Program-made: the position numbers and the translations under genes
From: Leifsonia sp. AG29
GTDB lineage: Bacteria > Actinomycetota > Actinomycetes > Actinomycetales > Microbacteriaceae
Assembly: GCF_009765225.1 (NCBI RefSeq)
Contig: NZ_VMSF01000001.1
Coordinates: forward strand, 3,410,001-3,474,000
Reading direction: 5' to 3'
Length of the DNA: 64,000 bases
Shown here: piece by piece, positions 49,291 through 56,948 of the stretch
How positions within the stretch are numbered: position 1 is the first letter of the stretch
How the letters are laid out: every line of letters begins with the position of its first letter
The notes under the pieces: generated by a model
Seen by the model: the letters and a program-made list of their open reading frames with translations, nothing else
Told to the model about the DNA's origin: nothing
Databases searched by the model: none

Positions 49291-50237
49291 GGGGGCTCGT
49301 CCGCACGGTGCTCGGAGACGTCGACCCTGCCTCGCTCGGCTCGCTCGACTATCACGAGCACCTGTTCCACGCGAGCCCGCTGCTGCCCGGTGAGGATCTC
49401 GTCGATGAGGAGGCGAGCACAGCGGAATGTCTGTCATTCCTCGCGTCTGGATTCGGCGGCCTCATCGATGCCACGCCACTCGGCCTTGGCCGACGACCCG
49501 AGGCGTTGGGGCGAATCGCGGCGAGGACCGGCGCGACCATCGTCGCCTCGACCGGCCGACATCGCGATGCGCATTATGCGGACGGCGTGTACGACGACCT
49601 TGACCTGGAAGCGTTGTTCCTCCGCGAGCTCACGGACGGGATCGCGGCCAGCGACTCCCAGCCGGAGGGGGCCCGAGCCGTTGCCCCGGACGGCGCGCTG
49701 ATGCGGGCGGGTCAAGTGAAGGTCGGAATCGACTATTGGCGGATCAGCCCGGCAGAGCGGCGTGCGATCACCGCCGCAGGTGCCGCACACCGTGCGACGG
49801 GTGCGCCCGTGATGGTTCACACGGAACGCGCGAGCGCCGTCTTCGAGCTGCTGGATGAACTGGCGAAGGAGGGTGTCGCGGCCTCCCGGGTCGCCATCGC
49901 ACACGCGGACCGCAACCCCGACCCTGGCCTGCACGCGGAGATCGCCGCCACCGGTGCGTACCTCGGGTACGACGGCGCAGCCAGGCTGAGGGACTGGCCG
50001 GAGTCCGTGCTGCTCGACTGTCTCGAAAAGGTCGTCTCCGCCGGCCACGGTGACCGTGTCCTCATCGGCGGTGACGTCGCACGGGCGTCCAGCTGGTCGG
50101 CGCTGGGCGGCCTCCCCGGCCTCGCGTACCTCGGGCGTCGCTATGTGCCCCGAGTACGCGACGTGATCGGTTCAGTCGCGACCAATCGTCTCCTGGTCAC
50201 CAACCCGGCGCGCTATCTCACCTGGAGTACCGCATGA
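49287..50237 (+). CDS. Phosphotriesterase-family hydrolase (probable sugar lactonase)
   Basis: A 316-residue amidohydrolase-superfamily protein with all ligands of a binuclear metal site: His23 and His25 (DYHEH), a probable carbamylated Lys145 (QVKVGID), His178 (MVHTE), His206 (IAHAD) and Asp263 (IGGDVAR). Related PTE homologues in mycoplasmas open pentonolactone 5-phosphates, a reaction that would suit an operon with a kinase and dehydrogenases. Start and stop overlap the neighbouring genes by ATGA. Confidence 0.85.
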   Translation: MRGLVRTVLGDVDPASLGSLDYHEHLFHASPLLPGEDLVDEEASTAECLSFLASGFGGLIDATPLGLGRRPEALGRIAARTGATIVASTGRHRDAHYADGVYDDLDLEALFLRELTDGIAASDSQPEGARAVAPDGALMRAGQVKVGIDYWRISPAERRAITAAGAAHRATGAPVMVHTERASAVFELLDELAKEGVAASRVAIAHADRNPDPGLHAEIAATGAYLGYDGAARLRDWPESVLLDCLEKVVSAGHGDRVLIGGDVARASSWSALGGLPGLAYLGRRYVPRVRDVIGSVATNRLLVTNPARYLTWSTA

Positions 50238-50542
50238 CGAAGACACTGATCGCCACCTTCACGGCCCGACCCGGGCGGCGGGAGCGTGTGGCCCTCCTCG
50301 TGGAGGAGTTCGCAGAAGCCGTACGGAAGGAACCGGGAAACCTCGTATTCGAGGTCTTCACGCGCAACGCGTCGGACCATGATTTCGTCGTCTTCGAGCA
50401 ATACCAGGACGATGCCGCGTTCGACGAACATCTGGCGAACCCGGCCGGGATCCCGTTCAATGCGGAATTGAACTCCCTGATAGTCGGAGAAGGGTCACAA
50501 CTCGACTTCCTGAACCGTCCGATCCGCACCTCGCTGCGCTGA
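50234..50542 (+). CDS. ABM-fold protein (YgiN/LsrG-like)
   Basis: A 102-residue dimeric alpha-beta-barrel protein of the antibiotic-biosynthesis-monooxygenase family, with FTARPGRRERVALLVEEF, EPGNLVFEVF and FVVFEQYQDDAAFDEHL. Family members include quinol monooxygenase YgiN, the AI-2 isomerase LsrG and, in the wider fold, sugar mutarotases. Here it may be an isomerase or mutarotase rather than a monooxygenase. It is the last gene of the overlapping set, its ATG overlapping the hydrolase stop. Confidence 0.8.
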   Translation: MTKTLIATFTARPGRRERVALLVEEFAEAVRKEPGNLVFEVFTRNASDHDFVVFEQYQDDAAFDEHLANPAGIPFNAELNSLIVGEGSQLDFLNRPIRTSLR

Positions 50543-50884
50543 CCGCCCACGCGGACTTCTTAGGCGTCGAGCTCGGCAAGATACGTCGCGCTCTGCGGCG
50601 TGCTCGCGTGGCTGACGAAGTTTGGGCGCTGAGGCTCATGACAACGCGGTGGACCCGCAGTCTTGTCTTCCTGGGCCTCGCTAAGCCGGCGGGAAGGTCG
50701 GGATGTTCGGTGCTGTCGCCGCAAAGCGGTCGCGAGAACTGCGTCACGTTTTGGATGTAGGACCAGCATTTACACTGCCACCTGGAAAATTTCCGGCCTT
50801 AGCCTGGAATGCGCCCCAGGAAAGGTGGCCACGACCCAGTAGGCTCAAGCGATTCCGAATTTGCTGAAGCACCCACGAATGAAA
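50543..50884. other. Intergenic stretch after the catabolic operon
   Basis: This region of 342 bases holds no gene I can support. A minus-strand frame at 50560-50769 ends in the ordered-looking string VSHASTPQSATYLAEL, which could be a fragment of a former gene, but it has no start signal and no recognised family. Confidence 0.45.
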
Positions 50885-50919
50885 AGGGCCGGATCGACGG
50901 GTGATGTCGAGCCGGCCCT
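50885..50919 (+). terminator. GC-rich hairpin between the catabolic operon and the SDR gene
   Basis: AGGGCCGG (50885-50892) pairs with CCGGCCCT (50912-50919), with additional inner pairing TCGAC (50894-50898) to GTCGA (50906-50910). A weak TTT follows at 50925-50927. It may end the operon transcript or shield the SDR gene from it. Confidence 0.6.
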
Positions 50920-50974
50920 CTGCGTTTCGGGAGTGATTGCCGCCCGGCCGGAACAATACAGAGAGATGCTCGCC

Positions 50975-51802
50975 ATGGAACCGAATCATCTGGACCTCAC
51001 CGACCGACGCGGGGTCATCACCGGCGGAGGGCAGGGCATCGGTCGAGCACTCGCCCTCGAATTCGGTCGACGCGGAGGCCACCTGCTGCTGGTGGGCCGA
51101 CGAGAGTCCACGCTCACCGAGACGGCACGCCTGGTGGAATCCCTGGGCGGCACGGCCGAGATCCACGTCCAAGACATGACCGAGCCGGACGCCGCTGAGC
51201 GAGTCGCGCAGGCGGTTGCCTCCTGGAGCAGCCTCGACCTCCTCATCAACAACGCGGGAAACGTGCGCGCGGGCAGGCTCGAGCTCACCACCGATGCCGA
51301 CGTCCACTCGATGATCGACCTGAATCTCACCGCCCCCATCCTCCTGACAAAGACGCTGCTGCCCAGGCTTCGAGGGAGCGGCAAGGAACGTGGCAGCATC
51401 CTCCTGAACATCTCGAGCGGGATCGCACTCGTCGGGATGCCTTTCTACGGTGTCTATGCGGCGACGAAAGCGGGCATCGCGCACTTCGGTGAAGCGCTTC
51501 GCCGCGAGTTGATCGGAACGGGTGTGCACGTTGCGACCGTCTATCCGGGGGCGACCGATACCGCGATGATGGCCTCGCAGAACGCCGGTCCGGAGCTCGG
51601 CTGGGGGCGTCGGAGCCTGGAGGACGTCATCAGCGACCTGATGGCGGCGCTGGAGGGCGGCGAGCACGAGATCAACACCGCACCGGAAGGCCGCCGCAAG
51701 ATGCAGCGACTCAACATCACCGACCCCCTGGCCGTCGATGCGTCCCTGGCACCAGACCTCGAGGCGCTCGAGGCAGCCGTACGCGACCACCGAAGCATCT
51801 AG
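50975..51802 (+). CDS. Short-chain dehydrogenase/reductase
   Basis: A 275-residue classical SDR. The cofactor motif is TGGGQGIG near the N-terminus, NNAG follows at LLINNAGNV, and the catalytic set is Ser in NISSGIAL, Tyr and Lys in YGVYAATKAG. The substrate is unknown. ATG 50975 was chosen because GAGAG lies about nine bases upstream; an ATG at 50966 is also possible. It stands 430 bases after the sugar operon with a hairpin between, so it may be separately expressed. Confidence 0.88.
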   Translation: MEPNHLDLTDRRGVITGGGQGIGRALALEFGRRGGHLLLVGRRESTLTETARLVESLGGTAEIHVQDMTEPDAAERVAQAVASWSSLDLLINNAGNVRAGRLELTTDADVHSMIDLNLTAPILLTKTLLPRLRGSGKERGSILLNISSGIALVGMPFYGVYAATKAGIAHFGEALRRELIGTGVHVATVYPGATDTAMMASQNAGPELGWGRRSLEDVISDLMAALEGGEHEINTAPEGRRKMQRLNITDPLAVDASLAPDLEALEAAVRDHRSI

Positions 51803-51827
51803 CCGAGGGCATCGCTTCTCAGGACCG

Positions 51828-54800
51828 CTAAGGCGCCGGAAGCACCTCCACCAGCGCCAGATCCCACATGTCGGTCGTGGGCGCCGTGTCGTTGATCGTC
51901 ACCGCTGTACCTGCAGTGGGCGTCACTGCGTTCGTCCGCTGCAGCCAGTAGGTGTCGCCCGACGGCGAGAGGTACTGGTCGACCAACGTCTGACCGGTGC
52001 CGACCGTCCGTGCGTGCGCGGTGCTCCAGTCGGTTGCGACGCCCCACACCCAGGAGCCCGCACGCGTGGTTGTGAGCGTGGCCGTCGGACCGCCGCTGGC
52101 GCCGTTCGCGGCGAGAACGGCCCCAGTAGCCGTGTCCGCACCGAGGAATCCCGCGACGGTGAGCGACGACTGCCACGACCCGGACTTCTGGGTGGCTGTC
52201 ACGGTCACGTTCGAGAGCGGCGTCGGTGCCACCGCCTGCCAGACCTCTGCGGTTCCCGGTTGACCGTTCGAGCGTTGTCGGAGGGTCCAAGTCAGACCGC
52301 CTCCCGTCACCGAGCCGATCTGGGCGGTGCTCGTACCGTCAGAGCTTACGAAGGCGAGGAGGAGCTCGTTCGTGCCCGTGGTCGTGAGGCCCCCGACAGA
52401 GACTGTCGAGGCATCCGTGCCCTGATGCTTGGTCACGAGACCGTCGACGGTGATCGCCCGCGGACCGGACACCGCCGTGGCCGTCGCGCTGTTCGACGCC
52501 CCGCTGACGTTCCCCGCCGCATCCTGCGCGGTCACCGTGTAGGTGTAGGTGGTCCCTCCCACGACCGCGGTGTCGGTGTAACTCGTCCCGGTGGTGGTCG
52601 TGAGCGCCGAGCCGTTGCGGCTGACGTTGTACCGCGTCACGCCGACATCATCGGTGCTCGCGTTCCAGGTCAGGGCGATGCCGCCCGCGCCTGCCGAGGC
52701 CGCGAGATTACCGGGCACAGAGGGCGGCGTCGTGTCCGCGAGTGCGGTTGCCGTGACCTCGGCCGACGGTGCGCTCATGTTGCCGGCCGCGTCGACGGCC
52801 TCCACGCGGTAGTAATACGCACCGGGCGTGAGTCCCGCATCCTTGTAGGTGGTCGTGGTGCCGCTGACCTGCTTCACCAGGTTCGCCGGGCCGGGGGTGA
52901 AGCCGGAGGTGGTCGAGCGGTACACGGTGTAGCCGGTCACGCCCACGTTGTCGGTGGAAGCGGTCCAGCCGACCGTGATGCTTCCGACCGCTCCGGTCGC
53001 CGTCGGGTTGCTCGGCGCCGTCGGTGCGACGGCGTCCTCGTAGGGTGCCGGGAACCGGACCATGGCGGCCGTCGACGGCACACCCTTGCCGTTCACGATC
53101 ATGAGCATGTAGTAGCCGGGAGGCGCCCAGTTGCCGTTGGGCGGAAGTTGCACGTTCAGGCCGCCGGCGGCCTGAGTGAAGGACAGCTGCATCCCGCGGG
53201 TGTTCTGGTCGAACGCGTGGGTGTCCGAGCCCGTCCGGATCAAGGACACCGACGTGATGCTCGCCGCGTCCGGCGTCTGGACGAAGGCGCTCCCTCCGTA
53301 CTGGAGGGTCGACGGTGCGGAGGTGATCGTCGGCCGCGCGCCCTTGAACAGGTAGGGAGGCGAGTAGATCTGGTAACTGAGCTGGTCGGCCACTCCGGTG
53401 TCGCCGCCGCCACCGGAGACGAAGACGCGGCCGTCGGGCAGGAGGACGGCGACCGAGTGGTAGAGCCGCGGGGCGGTCAGCGACGCGACGGTCGTCCAGG
53501 TCCCGGTGGCCGGGTTCCAGATCTCGGCCGGCTTCACCGCCTTGGAGAGGTCCTGTCCGGACTTGTCCGTTCCGCCTCCTGTAGCGAGCACCGTCCCGTC
53601 AGGAAGGTTGGTGAGGTCGACGAAGCTGCGCGCGTAGGCCATGGGCGCGGTCGCCTGCCAGGTCGGGTTCGGCTGGTTCATGTCGAGCGTGTATGCGGTG
53701 TTGGCCGATGTGCCGGTGAACCCGCCGTCGGAGGCGGTGCCCGCCTTGAGGAACTTGCCCGGCGCGTAGTTGGTGATCGATGCGCCGTCGAGCACCCGGC
53801 TGTCGATGGTGGTCCACTTCTGTGTCGACAGGTCCAGTGCTTGGGTCAGCGTCCCCTGCTCGGAGGCGCCGGCCTGGAGTACCCGGCCGTCGGGCAGCTG
53901 ATACATGAACGGGTAGTACGGGATGTCCTTCGTCGCCGTGGTGAGGTCGGTCCAGGTGTTCGTGGGAGGGTTGTACACCTCCGGGGTCTGGACGATGTCG
54001 GTCGAGCTCGTGTTCGACCCGGAGGTGACGAGGACGCGCCCGTCGCCGAGCGTCGTCCCGGTCGGGTACCACCGCGGGTGGTTCATCGGCTTGAGGGCGC
54101 TCCACGTGTTCGTGCTCGGGTCGAAGGCGCTCACCGCTGTGATCCCCAGCCCGCCGCTGGTCGCGGTGCCGCCGACCACGGCGATGCGTCCGTCGGCGAG
54201 CACGGCCTGGCCGGCGCAGAACAGGTCGACGGCGCCGTTCGGGACCTGGATGTACGTGCCGCTCACCGGGTCGAGCAGGAATTGCTGGCCGTTCTGCGAG
54301 AAGTCACCCTGCCAGGTGAGGATCTTGCCCGTGTCGGTGAGAGCCGCGTGGATCGAGACCTCGGGCCAGGGGACGACCGGTCCCCATGAACCCACCACGG
54401 AGGGATCGTTCGCCGAGTTGCTCACGGTCACCGCGACGGAAGACGCCGTGGCCTGGTTGCCGGAGCCGTCGCTGGCGATCGCGGACAGGGCGTGGCTCCC
54501 GTTGGCGACCGAGGTGGTGTCCCACGAGATCGTGTACGGCGCGCTGGTGACGGCGGCCGCAAGTGGCGCGCCGTCGAGCAGGAACTGGACGGAGGCGACT
54601 CCGACATTGTCCGTGGCCGTCGCCGATACGCTCACGGTGCCCGACACCGTGCTCCCCGAGGCCGGGGCGGTCATGCTCACGCTCGGCGGCACGGTGTCCA
54701 GGCCGCTGATGGGCAGCACCTCGATGGCGGCGAGGTTCCATCGGTCGGTGGTGGGTGCCGTGTCGTTGATGGTCACGCTCGCTGGTGCGGGGGCCGTCGT

Positions 54801-55442
54801 CACCGACGTCTGGCGCTGCGTCCAGAACGTGTCCCCGGACGACGCCAGGTCCTCGTCGACCTTGGTCTGTCCCGCCCCGACGGTTCTCGTCGTAGCGGTG
54901 CTCCAGTCGTCACCCACTCCCCACACCCAGGAGCCCGTCCGCGTCGTCGTGAGCGTCGTGGTGGGCGCGCCGGTCGCCCCGCTGGCACCGATGACGGCGC
55001 CGGCCGTAGCCGTGTCGGCGCCGGTGAAACTGACCACCGTGATGGCTGCCAGTCCCGTCCCCGCGTGCGTCGCCGTCACGGCGGCGCTGGTGATCGGCGC
55101 GCTCGAGACGCCCTGCCAGATCTCGGCGGTCCCGTACTGGGCGTTGGCCCGTTGACGGAGCTTCCACGTGACCCCGCCGCCGGTGACCGCGGTGAACGAT
55201 TCGCTCCCCACCGTGGCCGGGCCATCGGCGGTCAGGAAGGCGAGGAGGAGTTCGTCGCTCTGCTTCGTGCTGAACACGGGGGACGACACCGTGGTGCCGG
55301 AGGTCGTCTGGTGCCCGCTGACCACCACGTCGGTGGCGAGCGCGGAGGCCGCGGTCGCGCTCGACAGGGGCGCCAGGGACAGCCCGATCAGGGCGGTGAG
55401 GGTGGCGAGGGCGACAAGCCGGCTCCGATGCGCGAGGGACAT
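51828..55442 (-). CDS. Secreted galactose/glyoxal-oxidase-like copper radical oxidase with duplicated flanking modules
   Basis: A 1204-residue secreted protein. Order: signal peptide (1-32); module A (about 34-236); Ig-like domain (about 242-332); Kelch beta-propeller of the galactose/glyoxal-oxidase family (about 345-690); its C-terminal early-set domain (about 695-795); two fibronectin type III domains (about 800-893 and 903-983); module B (about 986-1203), a second copy of module A. All copper-radical residues are visible: Cys409 and Tyr459 (thioether pair), Tyr661-His662 (LYHSVAVLLPDGR) and His742. It should oxidise an alcohol or aldehyde to give H2O2 outside the cell. The ATG at 55442 has GAGG seven bases upstream. 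No sorting signal or C-terminal membrane helix is present. Confidence 0.9.
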   Translation of the reverse strand: MSLAHRSRLVALATLTALIGLSLAPLSSATAASALATDVVVSGHQTTSGTTVSSPVFSTKQSDELLLAFLTADGPATVGSESFTAVTGGGVTWKLRQRANAQYGTAEIWQGVSSAPITSAAVTATHAGTGLAAITVVSFTGADTATAGAVIGASGATGAPTTTLTTTRTGSWVWGVGDDWSTATTRTVGAGQTKVDEDLASSGDTFWTQRQTSVTTAPAPASVTINDTAPTTDRWNLAAIEVLPISGLDTVPPSVSMTAPASGSTVSGTVSVSATATDNVGVASVQFLLDGAPLAAAVTSAPYTISWDTTSVANGSHALSAIASDGSGNQATASSVAVTVSNSANDPSVVGSWGPVVPWPEVSIHAALTDTGKILTWQGDFSQNGQQFLLDPVSGTYIQVPNGAVDLFCAGQAVLADGRIAVVGGTATSGGLGITAVSAFDPSTNTWSALKPMNHPRWYPTGTTLGDGRVLVTSGSNTSSTDIVQTPEVYNPPTNTWTDLTTATKDIPYYPFMYQLPDGRVLQAGASEQGTLTQALDLSTQKWTTIDSRVLDGASITNYAPGKFLKAGTASDGGFTGTSANTAYTLDMNQPNPTWQATAPMAYARSFVDLTNLPDGTVLATGGGTDKSGQDLSKAVKPAEIWNPATGTWTTVASLTAPRLYHSVAVLLPDGRVFVSGGGGDTGVADQLSYQIYSPPYLFKGARPTITSAPSTLQYGGSAFVQTPDAASITSVSLIRTGSDTHAFDQNTRGMQLSFTQAAGGLNVQLPPNGNWAPPGYYMLMIVNGKGVPSTAAMVRFPAPYEDAVAPTAPSNPTATGAVGSITVGWTASTDNVGVTGYTVYRSTTSGFTPGPANLVKQVSGTTTTYKDAGLTPGAYYYRVEAVDAAGNMSAPSAEVTATALADTTPPSVPGNLAASAGAGGIALTWNASTDDVGVTRYNVSRNGSALTTTTGTSYTDTAVVGGTTYTYTVTAQDAAGNVSGASNSATATAVSGPRAITVDGLVTKHQGTDASTVSVGGLTTTGTNELLLAFVSSDGTSTAQIGSVTGGGLTWTLRQRSNGQPGTAEVWQAVAPTPLSNVTVTATQKSGSWQSSLTVAGFLGADTATGAVLAANGASGGPTATLTTTRAGSWVWGVATDWSTAHARTVGTGQTLVDQYLSPSGDTYWLQRTNAVTPTAGTAVTINDTAPTTDMWDLALVEVLPAP

Positions 55443-55537
55443 GAGCAAACCTCATTCAAATCGATATCTGCGAGGTTGCTACAAACGCGGTGCAATGTAA
55501 AGAGCCGGATCCGACCGGCGGAGGGCTCCTCCTGAGC

Positions 55538-55951
55538 TCAGCGCCCGACAGCCGCCCGCAGGATCGCGGCCACACGGTCCCTCTCGGGACCGTCCAGTTT
55601 CGTCACCGCGAAGCCCACCGGCCACAGTGCGCCGTCGTCGAGCTGCGCCGCCTGCTGGAACTCGAGCGTCGCGTAGCGGATCTTGAACTTCGAGCCGGGC
55701 TTGAACGCGACGACGACCTTGCCGTCCGCGTCGGCGTAGGCCGGCATCCCGTACCAGGTCTTCGCCGCGAGCGACGTGTTCTCCGCGACGAGCGCGTGGA
55801 AGATCTCGGCGAGGTCCTTGTCGGTTCCGGTCATCGCCGCGATGGCTGCTTCGCAGGAGGCAGCGGCATCCGCGCCCTCCTGCGCCGCCTTCTTCTCGGC
55901 GACAGCCGCGCGCATCGCCGCCTTCTCCTCTTTGCTGAACGTGGTGCTCAT
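55538..55951 (-). CDS. DUF1801/YdhG-like protein
   Basis: A 137-residue protein with a Lys/Ala-rich helical head (FSKEEKAAMRAAVAEKK) and a YdhG/DUF1801-type domain (about 45-137) with TWYGMPAYADADGKVVVAFKPGSKFKIRYATLEF. Related proteins include the Bacillus iron chaperone Fra, but most members have no known function. A perfect AGGAGGT ribosome-binding site precedes ATG 55951. It lies upstream of, and in the same direction as, the oxidase gene, separated by about 95 bases with an AT-rich stretch. Confidence 0.8.
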   Translation of the reverse strand: MSTTFSKEEKAAMRAAVAEKKAAQEGADAAASCEAAIAAMTGTDKDLAEIFHALVAENTSLAAKTWYGMPAYADADGKVVVAFKPGSKFKIRYATLEFQQAAQLDDGALWPVGFAVTKLDGPERDRVAAILRAAVGR

Positions 55952-56030
55952 CGGTGACCTCCTGTGTCGTGATGTCACCAACCTACGGTCGGAGGGGCTG
56001 CGCCGCTTCTCGAATCCTGCTCGGGATCCG

Positions 56031-56327
56031 TCAGGTCTCCTGCGGGTGGCCGAGCTGCTCGGGCTCGCCCGTGATCTCGAGGATCTCCTCCTCCTCGAGG
56101 TCCTCCGACCGGTGCCGCCGGTCGACGCCGAAGAGATAGATCGCGTCGAGGACGCCCATCGTGTTGCTCAGCAGGAGCGTGACGAACCAGGGCTTGCTGC
56201 CGTTGCGTGCGGCGCGCCACACGGAGGCGCCCTTCCAGGCGAGATTCCACGCGACGGCGGCGAGGAGGAGGGCCCGGCCGGAGGCGGGGACGTCCGGCAT
56301 GCTCAGGGAGGCGCTGCGGCTGCTCAT
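56031..56327 (-). CDS. Small membrane protein with conserved TM pair (DUF5652-like)
   Basis: A 98-residue protein with two membrane segments (about 16-36 and 44-66; WNLAWKGASVWRAARNGSKPWFVTLLLSNTMGVLDAIYLF split by a basic loop) and an acidic Glu-rich tail. The pattern resembles small DUF5652-type membrane proteins. The start is uncertain: ATG 56327 or ATG 56300. It is divergent from the stress cluster and shares its upstream region with a DosR-like box. Confidence 0.65.
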   Translation of the reverse strand: MSSRSASLSMPDVPASGRALLLAAVAWNLAWKGASVWRAARNGSKPWFVTLLLSNTMGVLDAIYLFGVDRRHRSEDLEEEEILEITGEPEQLGHPQET

Positions 56328-56362
56328 GCGCACAGTACAGCCCGGGCGCCCGTGCGGCGGCA

Positions 56363-56377
56363 AGGGCCGAAGGTCCT
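56363..56377. promoter_or_regulatory. DosR/DevR-like box 1
   Basis: AGGGCCGAAGGTCCT is the reverse complement of the AGGACCTTCGGCCCT pattern found before hsp20. It lies in the divergent region before the PNPOx-like gene. A weaker GGGACCGTCCGG half-site follows at about 56384-56395. Confidence 0.6.
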
Positions 56378-56438
56378 AGCCGCGGGACCGTCCGGCACGG
56401 GAGGCTCGACCTGAGCCGCCGACCGGAAGGAGCGCACC

Positions 56439-56948
56439 ATGCCCGAGGAGATGACACGGGACGAGATCGACGAACTGCTCGCCTCCCAGGCCGTCGGGCG
56501 CCTGGGCCTCGTGGAGGGCGACGTGCCGTACGTCGTCCCGATCTCCTACGCCTACCGGGACGGCTGCATCTACGGCCACAGCGCGCAGGGCAGGAAGCTG
56601 CGCGCGCTGCGCTCGCAGCCCGAGGTCTGCTTCGAGGTCGACGAGGTCGAGACCGTGGACCGGTGGCGGAGCGCGATCGCCTGGGGCCGGTTCGAGCAGC
56701 TCGTCGGCGAGGAGGCCAAGCGCGGCCTCGACATCCTGATCGAGCGGTTCCGGCCGCTGCTGCCTCCCGCGACCACCGAGACGCATCCGGACGCCGAGGT
56801 CGGCCTGACCCGGACGCTCGACATCCCGCGCCTCCCGGGCGCCGAGGCCGACCTGGGGCGCACCTCGTCCGCCGCGGTCGTCTTCCGCATCCGCCTCCAC
56901 ACGCTCAGCGGCCGGTCCGAAGGGGCGCAGGAGGAGGTGCTCCCGTGA
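56439..56948 (+). CDS. Pyridoxamine-5'-phosphate-oxidase-like flavoprotein
   Basis: A 169-residue split-barrel protein with MTRDEIDELLASQAVGRLGLVEGDVPYVVPISYAY and a typical strand order of the PNPOx-like_2 family, which bind FMN or F420/haem. The C-terminal 60 residues are a less conserved extension. GGAAGGAG precedes the ATG. Its stop overlaps the next gene (GTGA), so it forms an operon with two universal-stress proteins. PNPOx-like proteins also occur in mycobacterial dormancy regulons. Confidence 0.85.
   Translation: MPEEMTRDEIDELLASQAVGRLGLVEGDVPYVVPISYAYRDGCIYGHSAQGRKLRALRSQPEVCFEVDEVETVDRWRSAIAWGRFEQLVGEEAKRGLDILIERFRPLLPPATTETHPDAEVGLTRTLDIPRLPGAEADLGRTSSAAVVFRIRLHTLSGRSEGAQEEVLP

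Noticed and set aside
39188-51802. A complete genomic island with attachment repeats at tRNA-Leu
   Set aside because: No second copy of the tRNA 3' end, integrase or transposase was seen, so only a cautious note is given.
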